DNA of 64,000 bases, from NCBI RefSeq assembly GCF_964204865.1, contig NC_135255.1, positions 5,795,135 through 5,859,134 on the forward strand, given 5' to 3'. Positions 24,316 through 37,082 of this stretch are shown one piece after another. Below the pieces are notes generated by a model. The model was not told where the DNA came from, did not search any database, and saw nothing but the letters and a program-made list of their open reading frames with translations. The stretch comes from Styela clava. Taxonomy: Eukaryota > Chordata > Ascidiacea > Stolidobranchia > Styelidae. Within the stretch, counting starts at the first letter, position 1. The number at the start of each line of letters is the position of its first letter. A program made the position numbers and the translations under genes.

Positions 24316-27300
24316 GGACATTTCAATATCACAATACATGGAATAACGATTCATTCACATCAGTATCATTTCAGTAGTGTTTTAAAGTTAACAAATATAA
24401 ATCATAATTTCGATGTAAGAGCAATTATCCAATTACAATTCGGTTGTTGTGATAAAAAAAACTCCACAAAACTGGTAATTTTGACTAAGTATTAAACTTG
24501 TATTATTGCACGACAAAACGAATTATCACCCCTTTACCATTACTACTCGATTTTACAGTAATTCTTAGCAAATTTACTGATATTTTAGCATTATATTCAA
24601 TTGAGCGAGCTTTGACCGAGTCTCAAAACTGTGACGTCATAGCCAATCAAAAATGTTTTGTTATCGTTTGATGTACAGCAAAAAGTTTATCGACGCCAAA
24701 ATATATTACCATATATATATAGAATGAAAATTGTGGTGAAGTTTCCAATTATCAAGTCATATATTTTTTAATTGAAATAGTGAAAATTTAAAACAAATTA
24801 ATTGTTAGTAAATTCCTGCTTTCAAATCAATAATGTATACTCGAAAGTTTGAAACAAGGTAATTTTGATATTTCAATAATGTTAGGTTGCTTTATTAGCA
24901 TATAAATATTGCTTTAATGTTTTCACTTTTCTTTTGCAAAGGATTAAATTTAGAGAATTTTATTCATTTGTGTTACATATTGTGTATATATATTGGGTCA
25001 GGTACTCAATAGGTTTTGGTTTTGTTGAAAAATTCACAGATAGGTGAGAACGGTGAATAATGATACCGTGAAAAATCAAAAAATACAACGTTGCTGAATT
25101 GTGACTATTTTTACAGAAAAATAATGAGCATCAGATTATAAAACAAGAATGGAATCAGCTTTTCGTGTTCTCACTTGAATTTGTACCAGATATCACTACT
25201 AAATATTAAGTTCAATATTATACATATTTGTGGATAATATATATATATACCGTAGTTATGAAGCACATCACTGAAAGTCCGTTTATTTTGGGAGTTGAAT
25301 TCCGATCGAATAACATACATTCCGGCAAAAAATTGTTTACCTTTGTCGCGGAACTGTGAGTTTATAAATGTATATAAAAATATCCTAGCCAAATATGACG
25401 TAAACAATTGAAACGCCAACTTGGCATTCATCTTTCCTGGATACTGTATAAAAATCCACAAAGGGCAACAGGACGAGTCAAACCGTTTCTCGAATTTAAC
25501 ATTTCCAACATAAATTCTTATGTATTTCTTTGTCTTCAATAATTTTTCCCTGGCATTTCTCCTGGTAGTGAAATGGGGTAGACACATACGAATTTCTCAT
25601 AAAAAAATAGCGTTTTATAATGTGTACTTTCTTCAAAAATGATTCGAAATATATTGAAACTATTGAAAAGCTTTCTAAAGAAATCGGTCACTATGACGAC
25701 GTGTTTGCTTAGGGATGGCGCTTACGACGTCTTAGTGTTTCAAGTCACCGTTCCCATCACAAACACGTTAATAAAACATTGTTCGTTTCGACATCCTTAC
25801 CAAATTTTTTTTACAGACAATAACTTTTAATAATCTTTTCTCCTTCTTTCGTTGGTTGCGTCGGTATTTTAAGGCTTTGGCGAGCAGGGTTGGGACAATA
25901 TTGTTCCTTTGTCAGCATAAAAATAAATTTAAAAAAATGGATGGAGAAACATTTAGCCTTCTTTATGAATCGAACGTCTATCAACTCAGGGGAAAACACG
26001 TTTGACCAAGCATATACCGACAATAACTGAAGCCTGCAATGCGCTTTATGAATAATCGGGAATTTGTAGTGTAATATAATTTTAAAATAAGAATAAAAAA
26101 AAGACATTGCTACCCCTCAAAACACAGTATTTTTATGGGAAACATTGTCGTTGACATTTTACAACTTTTATTTTAGTGTGAGGTAAAATTCCCCTTCAAT
26201 GTTTGGTAAATAATAAGCTTCTGCTCGTCAATAGTTTATTGCGAGATCAAAGCTTCCCTAGTCAGGCAATAACTTCTGCGAAAAATACACGACGTAATAC
26301 AAATACTGCACACAGCAGGTCGTATACATGCTAGGGCATGATATATCACACACCTTGTAATATAAAAAACTATCGGGACTGTAAAAATCGAGTTCTTCCG
26401 TTACACAAGACTGGCGCTACAATTTCAATCTGCTACAACAACAGTGGATGGAATCTTATTTCTACAAGACATCTGTCCTGTGTATACGAACAAATGTCAG
26501 GCACTCATAGGCAAAATAATAATCTAATAATAACCTTATAGCCAGGTTGGAATTTGCACTGAAAATGACATACAACTTATGATGAAACTAGGTTCGTTCG
26601 GGAACAGAATCGAAAAGAAAAAATGCATTATCGGCGAACAAATGAATGAAATCACGTGACATGTGAGAGATCTTGATGGCGCGGGAGGTAACAGCTGCGA
26701 CCTTTCGTGCAACTTCGGCTTTGCGTTGTCGGTTTGCGTTTGCGTTCGGCTTGTCCTTGATTTGTACGAGTCGATTGATGAAGAGATATTTGTTTTTTGT
26801 ACAATTTGCATTTAAAATTTTCAACTGTCAAGTTGATATGACTTGGCCATAGTTTCTATATATTATTTAAGTAGGTTATGTCAGTTGAAAATTCAAGTGC
26901 AAGTAGCAAACTTGGCATTACAGAGTAATACAGACTAAAGATTTAGCGTCGAGCTGGGGCCTGGGGACCAACCCATACGCAACGACTCAAATTATTAGGT
27001 TGACTGTTATACCTAAGATATATTGGTATTATATATTCATTAGATTAGCTCGGCAAAAAAATAATTGCCTGTATAAATCTTTCTAAAAACTGAAGGTTCG
27101 AAACGTCTTACCATACTTCTAAGCCTAAAATGTATACGATATTTTTATCACAACTAAAAATATCAATAAGACGCTCCCAAGAGTCGTTGGTCGTGAATTT
27201 TACCTCACCGTTGAGCCGTACATAATGCATAATGATTCTTTGTCCGATTGCCCTGCGGTATTTTATGCTTAAAGAGTCAGTTTTCAGTTTTTAAATAGGG

Positions 27301-27836
27301 TGTCTGTCTAATTTATATATATCTGCGAAACTGTACATGTGTACCTCATGTGTTATATCTAATTTGTAACAAACATTTGAATATGAAAATCTAACCGACT
27401 AAATATTATGCGCTCTACATAAAATATTTATTCAGCAATTTGATTGAAGAATGATACATTGATGTAAATTTTCACGATAACTTAATTATAATCAGAAACA
27501 AGGAAATATATCAGCTGTTCAGAAATAAAAATTTTTGTTTCGTGTTACTAATAGAACGCATTGGTGCCGGCGAGATGTATTACAACGAGCTCCCACACAA
27601 TCGTCATCTATTATAGATTTTTTTACGTCTGGGAAAATTGTTGACCTAATTTTTCACAATGAGAATTTCACAAAATAGGCAGTAATGGATTTCGATCAGG
27701 TTTAGACCGTATATTGGCCTAGCGCAATCGGCCCGAATGTTCAGTAATCCATGCTCCACCGATCCTATTATACTTATATATCCAGAATGAACATTGTTTT
27801 CTATACCAAGCTTCAACACGATATAAATCAACATTT
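24316..27836. other. Spacer between PLAC8 gene 2 and the LTR-like element
   Basis: No supported gene. The largest frame (25171-25587, minus, 138 codons) is AT-driven and has no recognisable domain. Frames around 26338-26824 overlap on both strands and also look like chance. Confidence 0.4.
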
Positions 27837-27840
27837 GTTA

Positions 27841-28265
27841 TTTAGGGAACATTTATATTTTTGCTACAATTATTTCTGTATTGCTGTTGTTTCTGATCTG
27901 ATCTTATGAAGAAGACATACTCCTGGTACCGAATACATATATTGCAATTGTATATTTACAAATACAAAGAACAGTTCCAAGTCATGACTGATAAGTCACA
28001 TAAAATCAAAGTTTCACTGCAAGCCCGAGTTCGTTAATTACTTGTCCATCGTTATCCTTTTTTTTTTCTCTCCCAACGAATGGTCGCTTTTATGCTGGTT
28101 TTGGTATCCTTAGGGCATGACGCGTTATCGTCATCGTACCTTACAAGACGTCTAATTGTTACGTATTTTATGACTGAGAGATTGCTTCTAATTTTAAGAT
28201 TAGTATGACTTTAAGTCTAAACACGTAACTTAACCAAAAGCAGCAAAATTACCCAATATCCTATA
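27841..28265. repeat. Direct repeat, left copy (candidate LTR)
   Basis: Begins TTTAGGGAACATTT and ends ATCCTATA; contains a run of Ts followed by CTCTCCCAACG. It matches 29354-29778 at a constant offset of 1513. Confidence 0.9.
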
Positions 28266-29353
28266 CTATGCACCTACTTTAGCTGCGGAGCAGTGGCCAA
28301 GCTTGGGCGTGCAGTGAAAATATATACACAAAATGCAACAAAATTCATAAAAACATAAGAAAGTTGAAATTATGATTATGAGACAGAATGTGTGTGTGTT
28401 ATACAGTGTATGGAAAAAAAAAGATTTGGCGTTGGTTTATTTTATAATTTAGGTGACAGATTACTACCAATGCTTAGCTTTAATACACTTCGTTTCACAT
28501 TAATAAATTTTGAAGCGCTGAAAAAAATAAAAAAATACGCGTGTTGCGTTTATGAGCCTTTCCGGCTATAATTGTGATGAGCCTCTTTGGGCGTTTAAAA
28601 ATAAAAAATGAGGATTTCACTTGCGTTTATGCAAATACATCCTGAAGCGCTGATTCGAAATACGATCGTATGAAATCATATTTTGAAAAAAATGTTAAAG
28701 TCAACGTAAAGTATATTTAAAGAAAACGAATGCTAATATCTGCCAAAATCGAATAAATTAAATATTTTTGAGTAAACCTCGTTGGGTTTAATACCAAATA
28801 TAGAACGCCTTAAAGATTAGAAAGAAGGAAACGTGAAATACCTGTGAAGAAGAAGAATGTCTGTCCATTTTGTAAACGAAATTGAAATATTTATAGTACA
28901 ATATAAAATGCTACAATCGCGCGGTTTCTTGAAGTTGGTTCGCGGGCGTTTCTTTCTGAAGTTCTTTCGTTTCATATCTTTCTCATTTGTTTTTGTAGTC
29001 AAGAGTTCTGACTAGTTTTTGATTTTACGGTTTTTTTTCTGGTGTAAAACAGTTCATAGAGTGTGAATGTTTTACACACATATTTTTATAACAGTCCATA
29101 TAATGTGAATCTCATACACCTTTTAAATCTAACAGTCTTTTTCTTTTTGTCAGAGTCTTTGATATTTCGCTTGTAATTCCTTGATTTTTCATACTGTCTG
29201 AATCTTGGTTTGGTGGTTATTTTTCATTTTCCTTGATCTTTTTATCCTCGGCTTGCTTGTGGAGTTGATGTCTTTGGGGTCACCTTTAGTTCTAACGGTT
29301 GCTTTTCAGACTCCATCTCAGAAAGGCGCTGGTTCGTCTGTCGGGTCACCATT

Positions 29354-29778
29354 TTTAGGGAACATTTATATTTTTGCTACAATTATTTCTGTATTGCTGT
29401 TGTTTCTGATCTGATCTTATGAAGAAGACATACTCCTGGTACCGAATACATATATTGCAATTGTATATTTACAAATACAAAGAACAGTTCCAAGTCATGA
29501 CTGATAAGTCACATAAAATCAAAGTTTCACTGCAAGCCCGAGTTCGTTAATTACTTGTCCATCGTTATCCTTTTTTTTTTCTCTCCCAACGAATGGTCGC
29601 TTTTATGCTGGTTTTGGTATCCTTAGGGCATGACGCGTTATCGTCATCGTACCTTACAAGACGTCTAATTGTTACGTATTTTATGACTGAGAGATTGCTT
29701 CTAATTTTAAGATTAGTATGACTTTAAGTCTAAACACGTAACTTAACCAAAAGCAGCAAAATTACCCAATATCCTATA
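29354..29778. repeat. Direct repeat, right copy (candidate LTR)
   Basis: No difference from 27841-28265 was found by eye, so the duplication is recent. Confidence 0.9.
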
Positions 29779-29782
29779 GTTA

Positions 29783-31400
29783 AACCACTGGATTTTGTCA
29801 AAATGTACATTTTACGTTATTGGGGTTACTACTTACATTTTTTCGTGATTTTGCGTTTGATCCCGTGATCACAATATGCCGATCGAATGGAAAGAGAAAG
29901 AATGTCGAGAGTTGTTATCGCTTGCCGGCTCAGCAAATCAGTAGCCACGCCCGAAGCTGCATTTTCGCGCCTTGGCTGCTCAGTCCGGCATTTGGACATT
30001 CTAGCTAGTGCGATAAGATTGATTTCTAAACCACATGTCTGTTATCTGCTATTGTTTATGGAGTATTTCATATAGTGATACAACGCCTAATTTATGTACA
30101 GTATGTTTTACTTGTCGAAATCAGATTAAAAACCGGCATAAAATACGTCAGGACGTGGCTAATTGCTAGTCTGTCAATAGAGAATGTCTGCTAACTGGCC
30201 TTGCGGCAAATTGGTATTATAGATAGTGTTTATATTAAGCCAAGTCTGTACCGGTAACTTACAGTTGAATGAATATTAGTTTGACCGTTTATTTCCTGTA
30301 TGGGGTTGGTCACCTATTTATGATTATGTGATGTGTAATGAAAAGCTCGCGATGAAGTGCGTTATATTTCCTTAAACGTCATCAAATGAAATCAGCTACT
30401 TTTCGTGTTGGTTGTTTCACGCCCTGACGAACGATCAAAAGCACTGTCGTCAGGCAGGCCATAGATCTGCTGTTGCTAAAGTTTGTAATGAATAAGATGA
30501 ATTAATATAAATTTTAAAAAAAGAAAATATTTTGTCAGATTGAAAAAGAGACAATTTATGTCGCAGGAAGAATGATAGAAAAATCACATGCGCATGTCAA
30601 AGGTGTTTCCATCAAAATATTTTCATAGCCAAATCACCATTCAGTTAATTTCTTATTTTGTTTGGCGAGGTCGACCTTTTGGTTTATTATAAATAAGAAA
30701 GCATAGAAACGGCTCAGAGAAATCCAGTATGAGTCAAATAGAGCCTTTTATTCGCAACGCTATTTGCTAATCAATAGTGGGCCTAGCATTTGCGCACCCG
30801 GTTGTGTATAAGGTTATCAAGGAAACTCTTTCTGTCCTGATTCCCGTGAGTATGAAATTAAGATGCTTGATATCACTTTGTATTTCATTCATGATATCGC
30901 TCAACTTTGTATGACTCTTTCTAGAAGCCTGAAGTTATTTATAAATGGAATCCGATATTAATTTTTAAATCCATGGAATTAGGTACGGCTTGTACCATTC
31001 AAAGATCGAGTCATGCATGTGCTTTACTTTGATATGGGTGTAACATGAATGCGAATATTAAAATACACAATTTCTTGAAAATGAGAGATTTTTTTTCCAT
31101 ACGCCCATTTAACGACATAGCCGCTTTTGTGATTTTATTGTCAAGGAAATGAATCGCAAAATCCTAAATTAATAATATACTTTGATAATGGCAAGAAATC
31201 CTGTATGCCAAACAATCTGGTTTACAATTTAATTTGTAGCTTTATAACACTATATGAAAATGTGAACACTATATCATCATCATCACATCCTCACCTAATC
31301 ATTCATATTGTATAGAATGTGGTATACTTTGCTCAAAAGATTCCTTAAAGTAAATTAAAAAGTAAATATGTGTTTTACTACATTTCACGCTTCTATTCTC
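29783..31400. other. Spacer upstream of PLAC8 gene 3
   Basis: Overlapping short frames at 29820-30075 have no recognisable motif. The rest is AT-rich with nothing assigned. Confidence 0.45.
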
Positions 31401-31453
31401 TATCACAGATTGATTTGCTAGTTACTGAATTATCTTCAAGTGTGAAATAAATA

Positions 31454-31774
31454 ATGGGAGAATTTCAGCATGGATTATGCGGATGTTTCGACAACTGCGG
31501 AGTTTGCATTATCACCTATTTCATACCTTGTTATACAATGGGTAAAACAGCAGAAGCCGTAGGAGAAGATTGCTGCATATGCGCTCTTGCGTACATGTTT
31601 ACTGGATGTATTGCTGGTGGAATCGTAAGAGGAAAAGTACGAGCAATGAGGGGTATAGAAGGAAGTGGAATCGGGGACTTTTGCGTTCACTGTTGGTGTC
31701 CGCTATGCGCCGTTATTCAAGACCATTTGGAGGTGGTTCCCTCTGGAATGGGAGAAGATATGTCACGTGCATAG
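31454..31774 (+). CDS. PLAC8-domain small protein, array gene 3
   Basis: An intronless frame of 106 residues, the closest relative of array gene 2, including the shared RGKVRAM and GxGMGE segments. Core motifs are CGCFDNCGVC (9-18), PCYTMGKTAE (25-34), CCICALAYMFTGCIAGG (40-56) and WCPLCAVIQD (81-90). The tail is DMSRA where most copies have SMARV. The cysteine positions match gene 2. A candidate splice acceptor (TCTCTATCACAG, ending 31408) lies 45 nt before the ATG. The family role is membrane-associated and otherwise undefined here. Confidence 0.93.
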   Translation: MGEFQHGLCGCFDNCGVCIITYFIPCYTMGKTAEAVGEDCCICALAYMFTGCIAGGIVRGKVRAMRGIEGSGIGDFCVHCWCPLCAVIQDHLEVVPSGMGEDMSRA

Positions 31775-34700
31775 TGACCGTATACATGTAAAACTAGGAG
31801 CCAATTGTTATCTAACTGCTTAAACTGGTTGGTGCCTGATAACCAAGTGTTCATTTTTTGAAATTGTTCACACGAATTATAGTACTTAATCACGATATTA
31901 GTTTTGTAATAAGTCTGAGTTGCACAAATCGTGTAGCAATAAGACTATTGAATTTCCTTGCCTTGAATTAACAATTATAGTATCTATATCAGCTATGTAG
32001 ATTTAAACTCAAGACAACGATGGTTTTTATTTATACTGCTTTGTAAATTAGATAACCAGGTATAAGAATCGTAACGTTATATGCGAACCACCAACTTAAT
32101 TATATCATTTTATTGTTAGAGTGGACGTGTTTTGCATGGGATGTAGAGGGATGGCGGAACTTTTCTTTTGCGAGGAATACTCAATACATACCGTCAACTT
32201 TGTTTTAAACCAGTGATGCAAACAAGCTCATAAAATACGCTTTTGTGACAAGTCTAATTTGATTTGTTCCAAGATTAGAAACGATCATGCAAAACGCAAT
32301 ATTTTCCACCTCCTCTACTGATTTAAAAAAAATGCAGTTATAAATGAAATCTGCAACAGCACAGGACCCGAAAAGATATTGCAACTTAAGTTGAAGATGA
32401 GGTCATTCAATGCTGAAGCGTTTGACAATTGCCCGCATTTTGATTATGCCAGGATACTTTTCTAAATTTGACCTAAGAATGCATGCCATAAACAATGTTA
32501 TTACTCCCGTACGTATGATATAGTACATACTTATTTCATATTGTTACATTTATAAAACTTATTACGATTGCTATACTTCCATATTATGCATGCATCAATA
32601 AAACTCCACTAATGGATAATTCATACTCGTATGTAGTTTGAGCGGCAATTTTAGACGTCCCAAGGGAGTACTTTGAACGTTGCAGAATGGTGAATGTTAT
32701 TGTGAGGGCATTTACAACCGCATTGGCGGCATGCCTCAAAACGTGCATATTATTATTGATGCTATAATAAGCACATGCCTTTGAAATGAATTCAATTCAG
32801 GAATGTTAATTTTCCCACAATAGGATTTTCGTATCAAGTCAGAAACACTGAACGTTTATTTTGGCTGGTTCCACTTCGACATTTTAATTCCCATCAGAAT
32901 TCAAAGGTATTTTCTATGCCTGTCACGTTCAGCTATAATTATGACCCTACTCCGCCCAACTAACATTGAAAGATCGAAGTTGTAACACTCGCGTCTCCAT
33001 TGTTATTTTTAATGGCCCTTCACATGGGTGGGCGTACTCCTTGTAAAGTTCTTGTGAAAGTTTTAGAAAATCAGTAGAGAGATGCAATGTCAATGCTGGC
33101 CCACAGTTGGATGGCGTCATTAGACTACGTTTCATCCACAGACCATACTAGGTTGTCTATGAATAAACGAATTTATTCCCAAGAGGTAGAGCAGTTTAGT
33201 TTCGCGATCTGGGTAACGTCACGATTACGTCAGAGAGTATCACGCGTAAAGATTACAGCGGGAAATTCCACTGAATTTACGCTTGCGTAGGCGGCTCTAC
33301 ATAATTTTTACTTGTTTTTTTCAGTTTATATTATGTTTAAAATTGCCTGTAATTTTGGCACACCAGCAAATACGAAACACAATGGTGCAATACGTTAAGT
33401 TAATCATGCGTTCGATTGAATGTAGTGATTGTATACAATTGCGTGGAGACTAAAGCCTCCGACGAATAAAAGTGTTTGGTGGGAATTCCTTTACAGCCAT
33501 TGCATAAAGTTGTTTACCGCATTCAGGCGATATTACAGGTATAAAACGAAGAATTTTTTTACAGCATATCCAAATCAAATAAACATGAATAGACCACTAA
33601 AATTTAATACTTTCATGCCAACATTCCCGAATTTTGTTATGTTGTGCTAGAATGTATGAACAGCATTTAAATTTTACTGTGATTTGCCCCATGCACATAT
33701 GTGCCTTGTTTTGCTTCACAAATACTGCGTTATCGATAACAGCTACTGCATGGAAAAAGTCCGCCAATAAATATATAAGTTCAGAGTATGGAAAATATAA
33801 TTCACATTGTCACATACAAACATACAGTTGTTATGTGACTTTATTCAGGACAAGTGACAATTGATAATTAAGAAGAAATGAGTATCAATCTACAGTCTTA
33901 TGGTGCAAAAGGCTACTTTTTATTCAGAAATCGCTTCTTTATATTTTAATATTCACCCAAATCATTGAATAAATATCATGAATGAAATAAAAACGCGATA
34001 TCTAAAGTTCAATATCCAAACATGTACATGTTCCACCATATTGGTAGGTTGGAAATCGCTCCAATAGGATGTGAAATCATTTTGTCATAGCGTTTGAGAA
34101 ATTGTTGGTGAAAGCGTGTATGCCAGTACATAGTAAAAACGTTTCTTCTATCACGTCTTCATCAATATTTCAAAATTGTCCAATTCCCTTTCCCTTAAAA
34201 ATATCATTTAACTAGTGACAAGCGTGAACAAATATAAATCACCCATGTTTCAAACTCGATTGAGCATTTTTATACAAGGATTCGCAAAAATTTCCATTAC
34301 TCTCCATTTTAATGGTCCCAAGCGAAGCGTAAAGTAGGTTGGTATTGTAGAAAAAATAAGATCTAGTTTAAATTTATTCCGTAAAGCCTGCGGCAATACA
34401 ACAGGCGGTTGTCACGGACTGTTGAATAGCTTAATTTTTTGCTTTGAGTATCTTATTTCTATAAACGCCCACGGCAATTCGCCAGGGCTCGGACATTAGT
34501 ATCGTCATGTACACTTCGTGCGTGTTTGAACATATTGAATTTGTGCTATAAATTTATCACATTTCCATCTTTCATGCTTTGACATATCGGCAATGGGTTC
34601 ATAAATCTACAAATTTCGCGAACCTGTTTTCATATATAATCGCTATAGCACTATGCGTAAATTGGCTAAATTGAATGGAATCGTGGCGGAATAAATACAT

Positions 34701-35106
34701 TTGTGTGGTTTTAAGTAGTTTCTCTTATTCACTCCTTTAATGTATTTCAAAATTTTAATGTAACCACAAGACCCAACATTTTGACTGTTGAATATAACAA
34801 GTTTATACTTCGTAAACTCCAATTTTGATCATGTTGTAAAATATGGATTCCGATAAGGTAACGACTCTATTATTAGCTTTCGGTGGAAGTTGGTACCACA
34901 CGTTATAACAATTCAAATTGTTGCTCACTGGTTCGATGAACAAGCGACATAAGAAAATATAAGGTTGAAACATTGGTACATTACAGTATTATGACTACGA
35001 TTGCGGTCCACTGTTAGTATCAATCAACCAGTAAATATTTTTCTAAAATTGATGAAGACAGATATGGTTAAGGGTGAACTGATGCATATACTTCACAGTT
35101 ATAGGG
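31775..35106. other. Spacer, nothing recognised
   Basis: About 3.3 kb of AT-rich sequence. Small frames at 33087-33290, 33429-33650 and 33634-33864 show no family motif or splice structure. Confidence 0.45.
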
Positions 35107-36818
35107 GAATATCGATATTGTTCACGGTTCGCCGATATTGAGATGGATAACATATAAGAAGACGTCTAGAGCTATGCTAATAAGAAAAATGTTAAATATC
35201 AAGTCCCTCGGGGTATTACTAGTCGGTAAAATATTTTGGAAAGTACCAATGTGCATCGTTGGCACGCGTAGGGTTTTTCAAATACGCCCTATAATTTCGC
35301 TCATTAAAGCTTAGATCACTACAAGGTAGGATTTGTTCAAAAATAATTGTTTTAAGCGTTTTAGCAGGGTTAAAACAATTGTTTTAAATCAAGTTTTTTT
35401 GTCTGTTTTGTTTAAAACGGCTGTACTATCTGATTTTTTTGTATTAAATAGGTTGAAGAAAAATGGATGTAAAAACTTTCCAAGCGCTTCTTATTTGCAA
35501 TAAATTTTTCAAAACGCCACAAATATCGATAGAGGCTCCTACATACCTTCTTAAGCTGGGGTTCAGTGGTTCGCGCAGTAAGATGCAACCGATAAGCCAT
35601 TAGGTGACGACCCTGCTACGGCAAAACCACATTGCGAAAATTGAAATGTAATCGAATAAATGAGTTTGTATAACCTTGAAAACTCTATCACTTCAACCTT
35701 AAAAACAAAGTATGCGAAGCATAAATTAACCGAACAGTATTAACCGTAATAATATCATAATTTTATGAGAAAAATGCCAATACATGAACTCGAAATCTAT
35801 ATTATGGCGTTATAACAGATTAGTTGTGGCGTCTCTGCATCAGAGGACTCTCACAATTAGCCTAGGCTGGACTAGGGTGTCTCCTCGTTTATATCAGTAG
35901 ATTGCCGATGTAAGCATATCCTTCATTATCGCAACCCTCTCGTTTTGCCGAAGGCTTTTCTTGAATATCGATATCGTTCACGGTTCGCCGATATTGAGAT
36001 GGATAACATATAAGAAGACGTCTAGAGCTATGCTAATAAGAAAAATGTTAAATATCAAGTCCCTCGGGGTATTACTAGTCGGTAAAATATTTTGGAAAGT
36101 ACCAATGTGCATCGTTGGCACGCGTAGGGTTTTTCAAATACGCCCTATAATTTCGCTCATTAAAGCTTAGATCACTACAAGGTAGGATTTGTTCAAAAAT
36201 AATTGTTTTAAGCGTTTTAGCAGGGTTAAAACAATTGTTTTAAATCAAGTTTTTTTGTCTGTTTTGTTTAAAACGGCTGTACTATCTGATTTTTTTGTAT
36301 CAAATAGGTTGAAGAAAAATGGATGTAAAAACTTTCCAAGCGCTTCTTATTTGCAATAAATTTTTCAAAACGCCACAAATATCGATAGAGGCTCCTACAT
36401 ACCTTCTTAAGCTGGGGTTCAGTGGTTCGCGCAGTAAGATGCAACCGATAAGCCATTAGGTGACGACCCTGCTACGGCAAAACCACATTGCGAAAATTGA
36501 AATGTAATCGAATAAATGAGTTTGTATAACCTTGAAAACTCTATCACTTCAACCTTAAAAACAAAGTATGCGAAGCATAAATTAACCGAACAGTATTAAC
36601 CGTGATAATATCATAATTTTATGAGAAAAATGCCAATACATGAACTCGAAATCTATATTATGGCGTTATAACAGATTAGTTGTGGCGTCTCTGCATCAGA
36701 GGACTCTCACAATTAGCCTAGGCTGGACTAGGGTGTCTCCTCGTTTATATCAGTAGATTGCCGATGTAAGCATATCCTTCATTATCGCAACCCTCTCGTT
36801 TTGCCGAAGGCTTTTCTT
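35107..36818. repeat. 856-bp tandem duplication, two copies
   Basis: 35107-35962 and 35963-36818 match at a constant offset of 856 with only a few visible differences (for example ATATTG/ATATCG near the start, TATTAAAT/TATCAAAT, and CGTAATAA/CGTGATAA). The second copy continues without a break into the candidate exon at 36745-36924, so the first copy carries a truncated version of that exon end. High identity makes this a recent event. Confidence 0.93.
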
Positions 36819-37082
36819 GATCTAATTGCTTTTGTAGTAGGCTAGTGAGCTGAGTTTCATGGTTTTTCCTACTCAAAAAGTCTCTCTGATATCTCGGATA
36901 ATTATTCCCGTTAAAATTGTATGACTCTGGTGGATATACAAACGTGGCGATAAATGTACGCAATAGAAGTAAAAGTCAAAATAAGAATTTTTACTTACAT
37001 TTTTGAAATTATAATTCTGACTGCGTGTGCAGCTGCCAGAATGCAACGTTTTGGCGTAGTTTCGCGGCGATGCAAGGGTTAT
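36745..37082 (-). CDS. Candidate last two exons of an unidentified minus-strand gene
   Basis: A possible exon at 37082-36999 (28 codons, SPRNYAKTLHSGSCTRSQ) has an acceptor tract TTTCATTTTTATTGAG before it and a perfect GTAAGT donor after it. A 74-nt intron then leads to 36924-36745 (59 codons plus stop, starting SYNFNGNNYPRYQ). The join is phase 0. Composition is polar with a Gln/Lys-rich stretch, unlike translated AT-rich spacer. I recognise no domain and cannot see further upstream exons with confidence. The last roughly 75 bp also appear, detached, in the upstream tandem copy at 35889-35962. It may be a real 3' gene end or a chance pairing of splice-like signals. Confidence 0.35.

Larger units (their letters stand above)
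27841..29778. mobile_element. Candidate non-autonomous LTR-type element
   Basis: Two direct repeats of 425 bp (27841-28265 and 29354-29778) appear identical by eye along their length and enclose 1088 bp. GTTA immediately precedes the first (27837-27840) and follows the second (29779-29782), as a 4-bp target duplication would. The interior has no gag or pol reading. Against an LTR element, the repeats do not start TG and end CA, and I see no clear primer-binding site or polypurine tract. A recent partial tandem duplication of a 1513-bp unit would give the same direct repeats. Confidence 0.5.

Noticed and set aside
25171..25587. 138-codon minus frame
   Set aside because: AT-driven composition, no domain, no splice or upstream context; likely chance.
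35412..36456. Identical 62-codon minus frames at 35412 and 36268 as paralogous genes
   Set aside because: They are the same sequence in the two halves of a recent tandem duplication, with no motif or start context.
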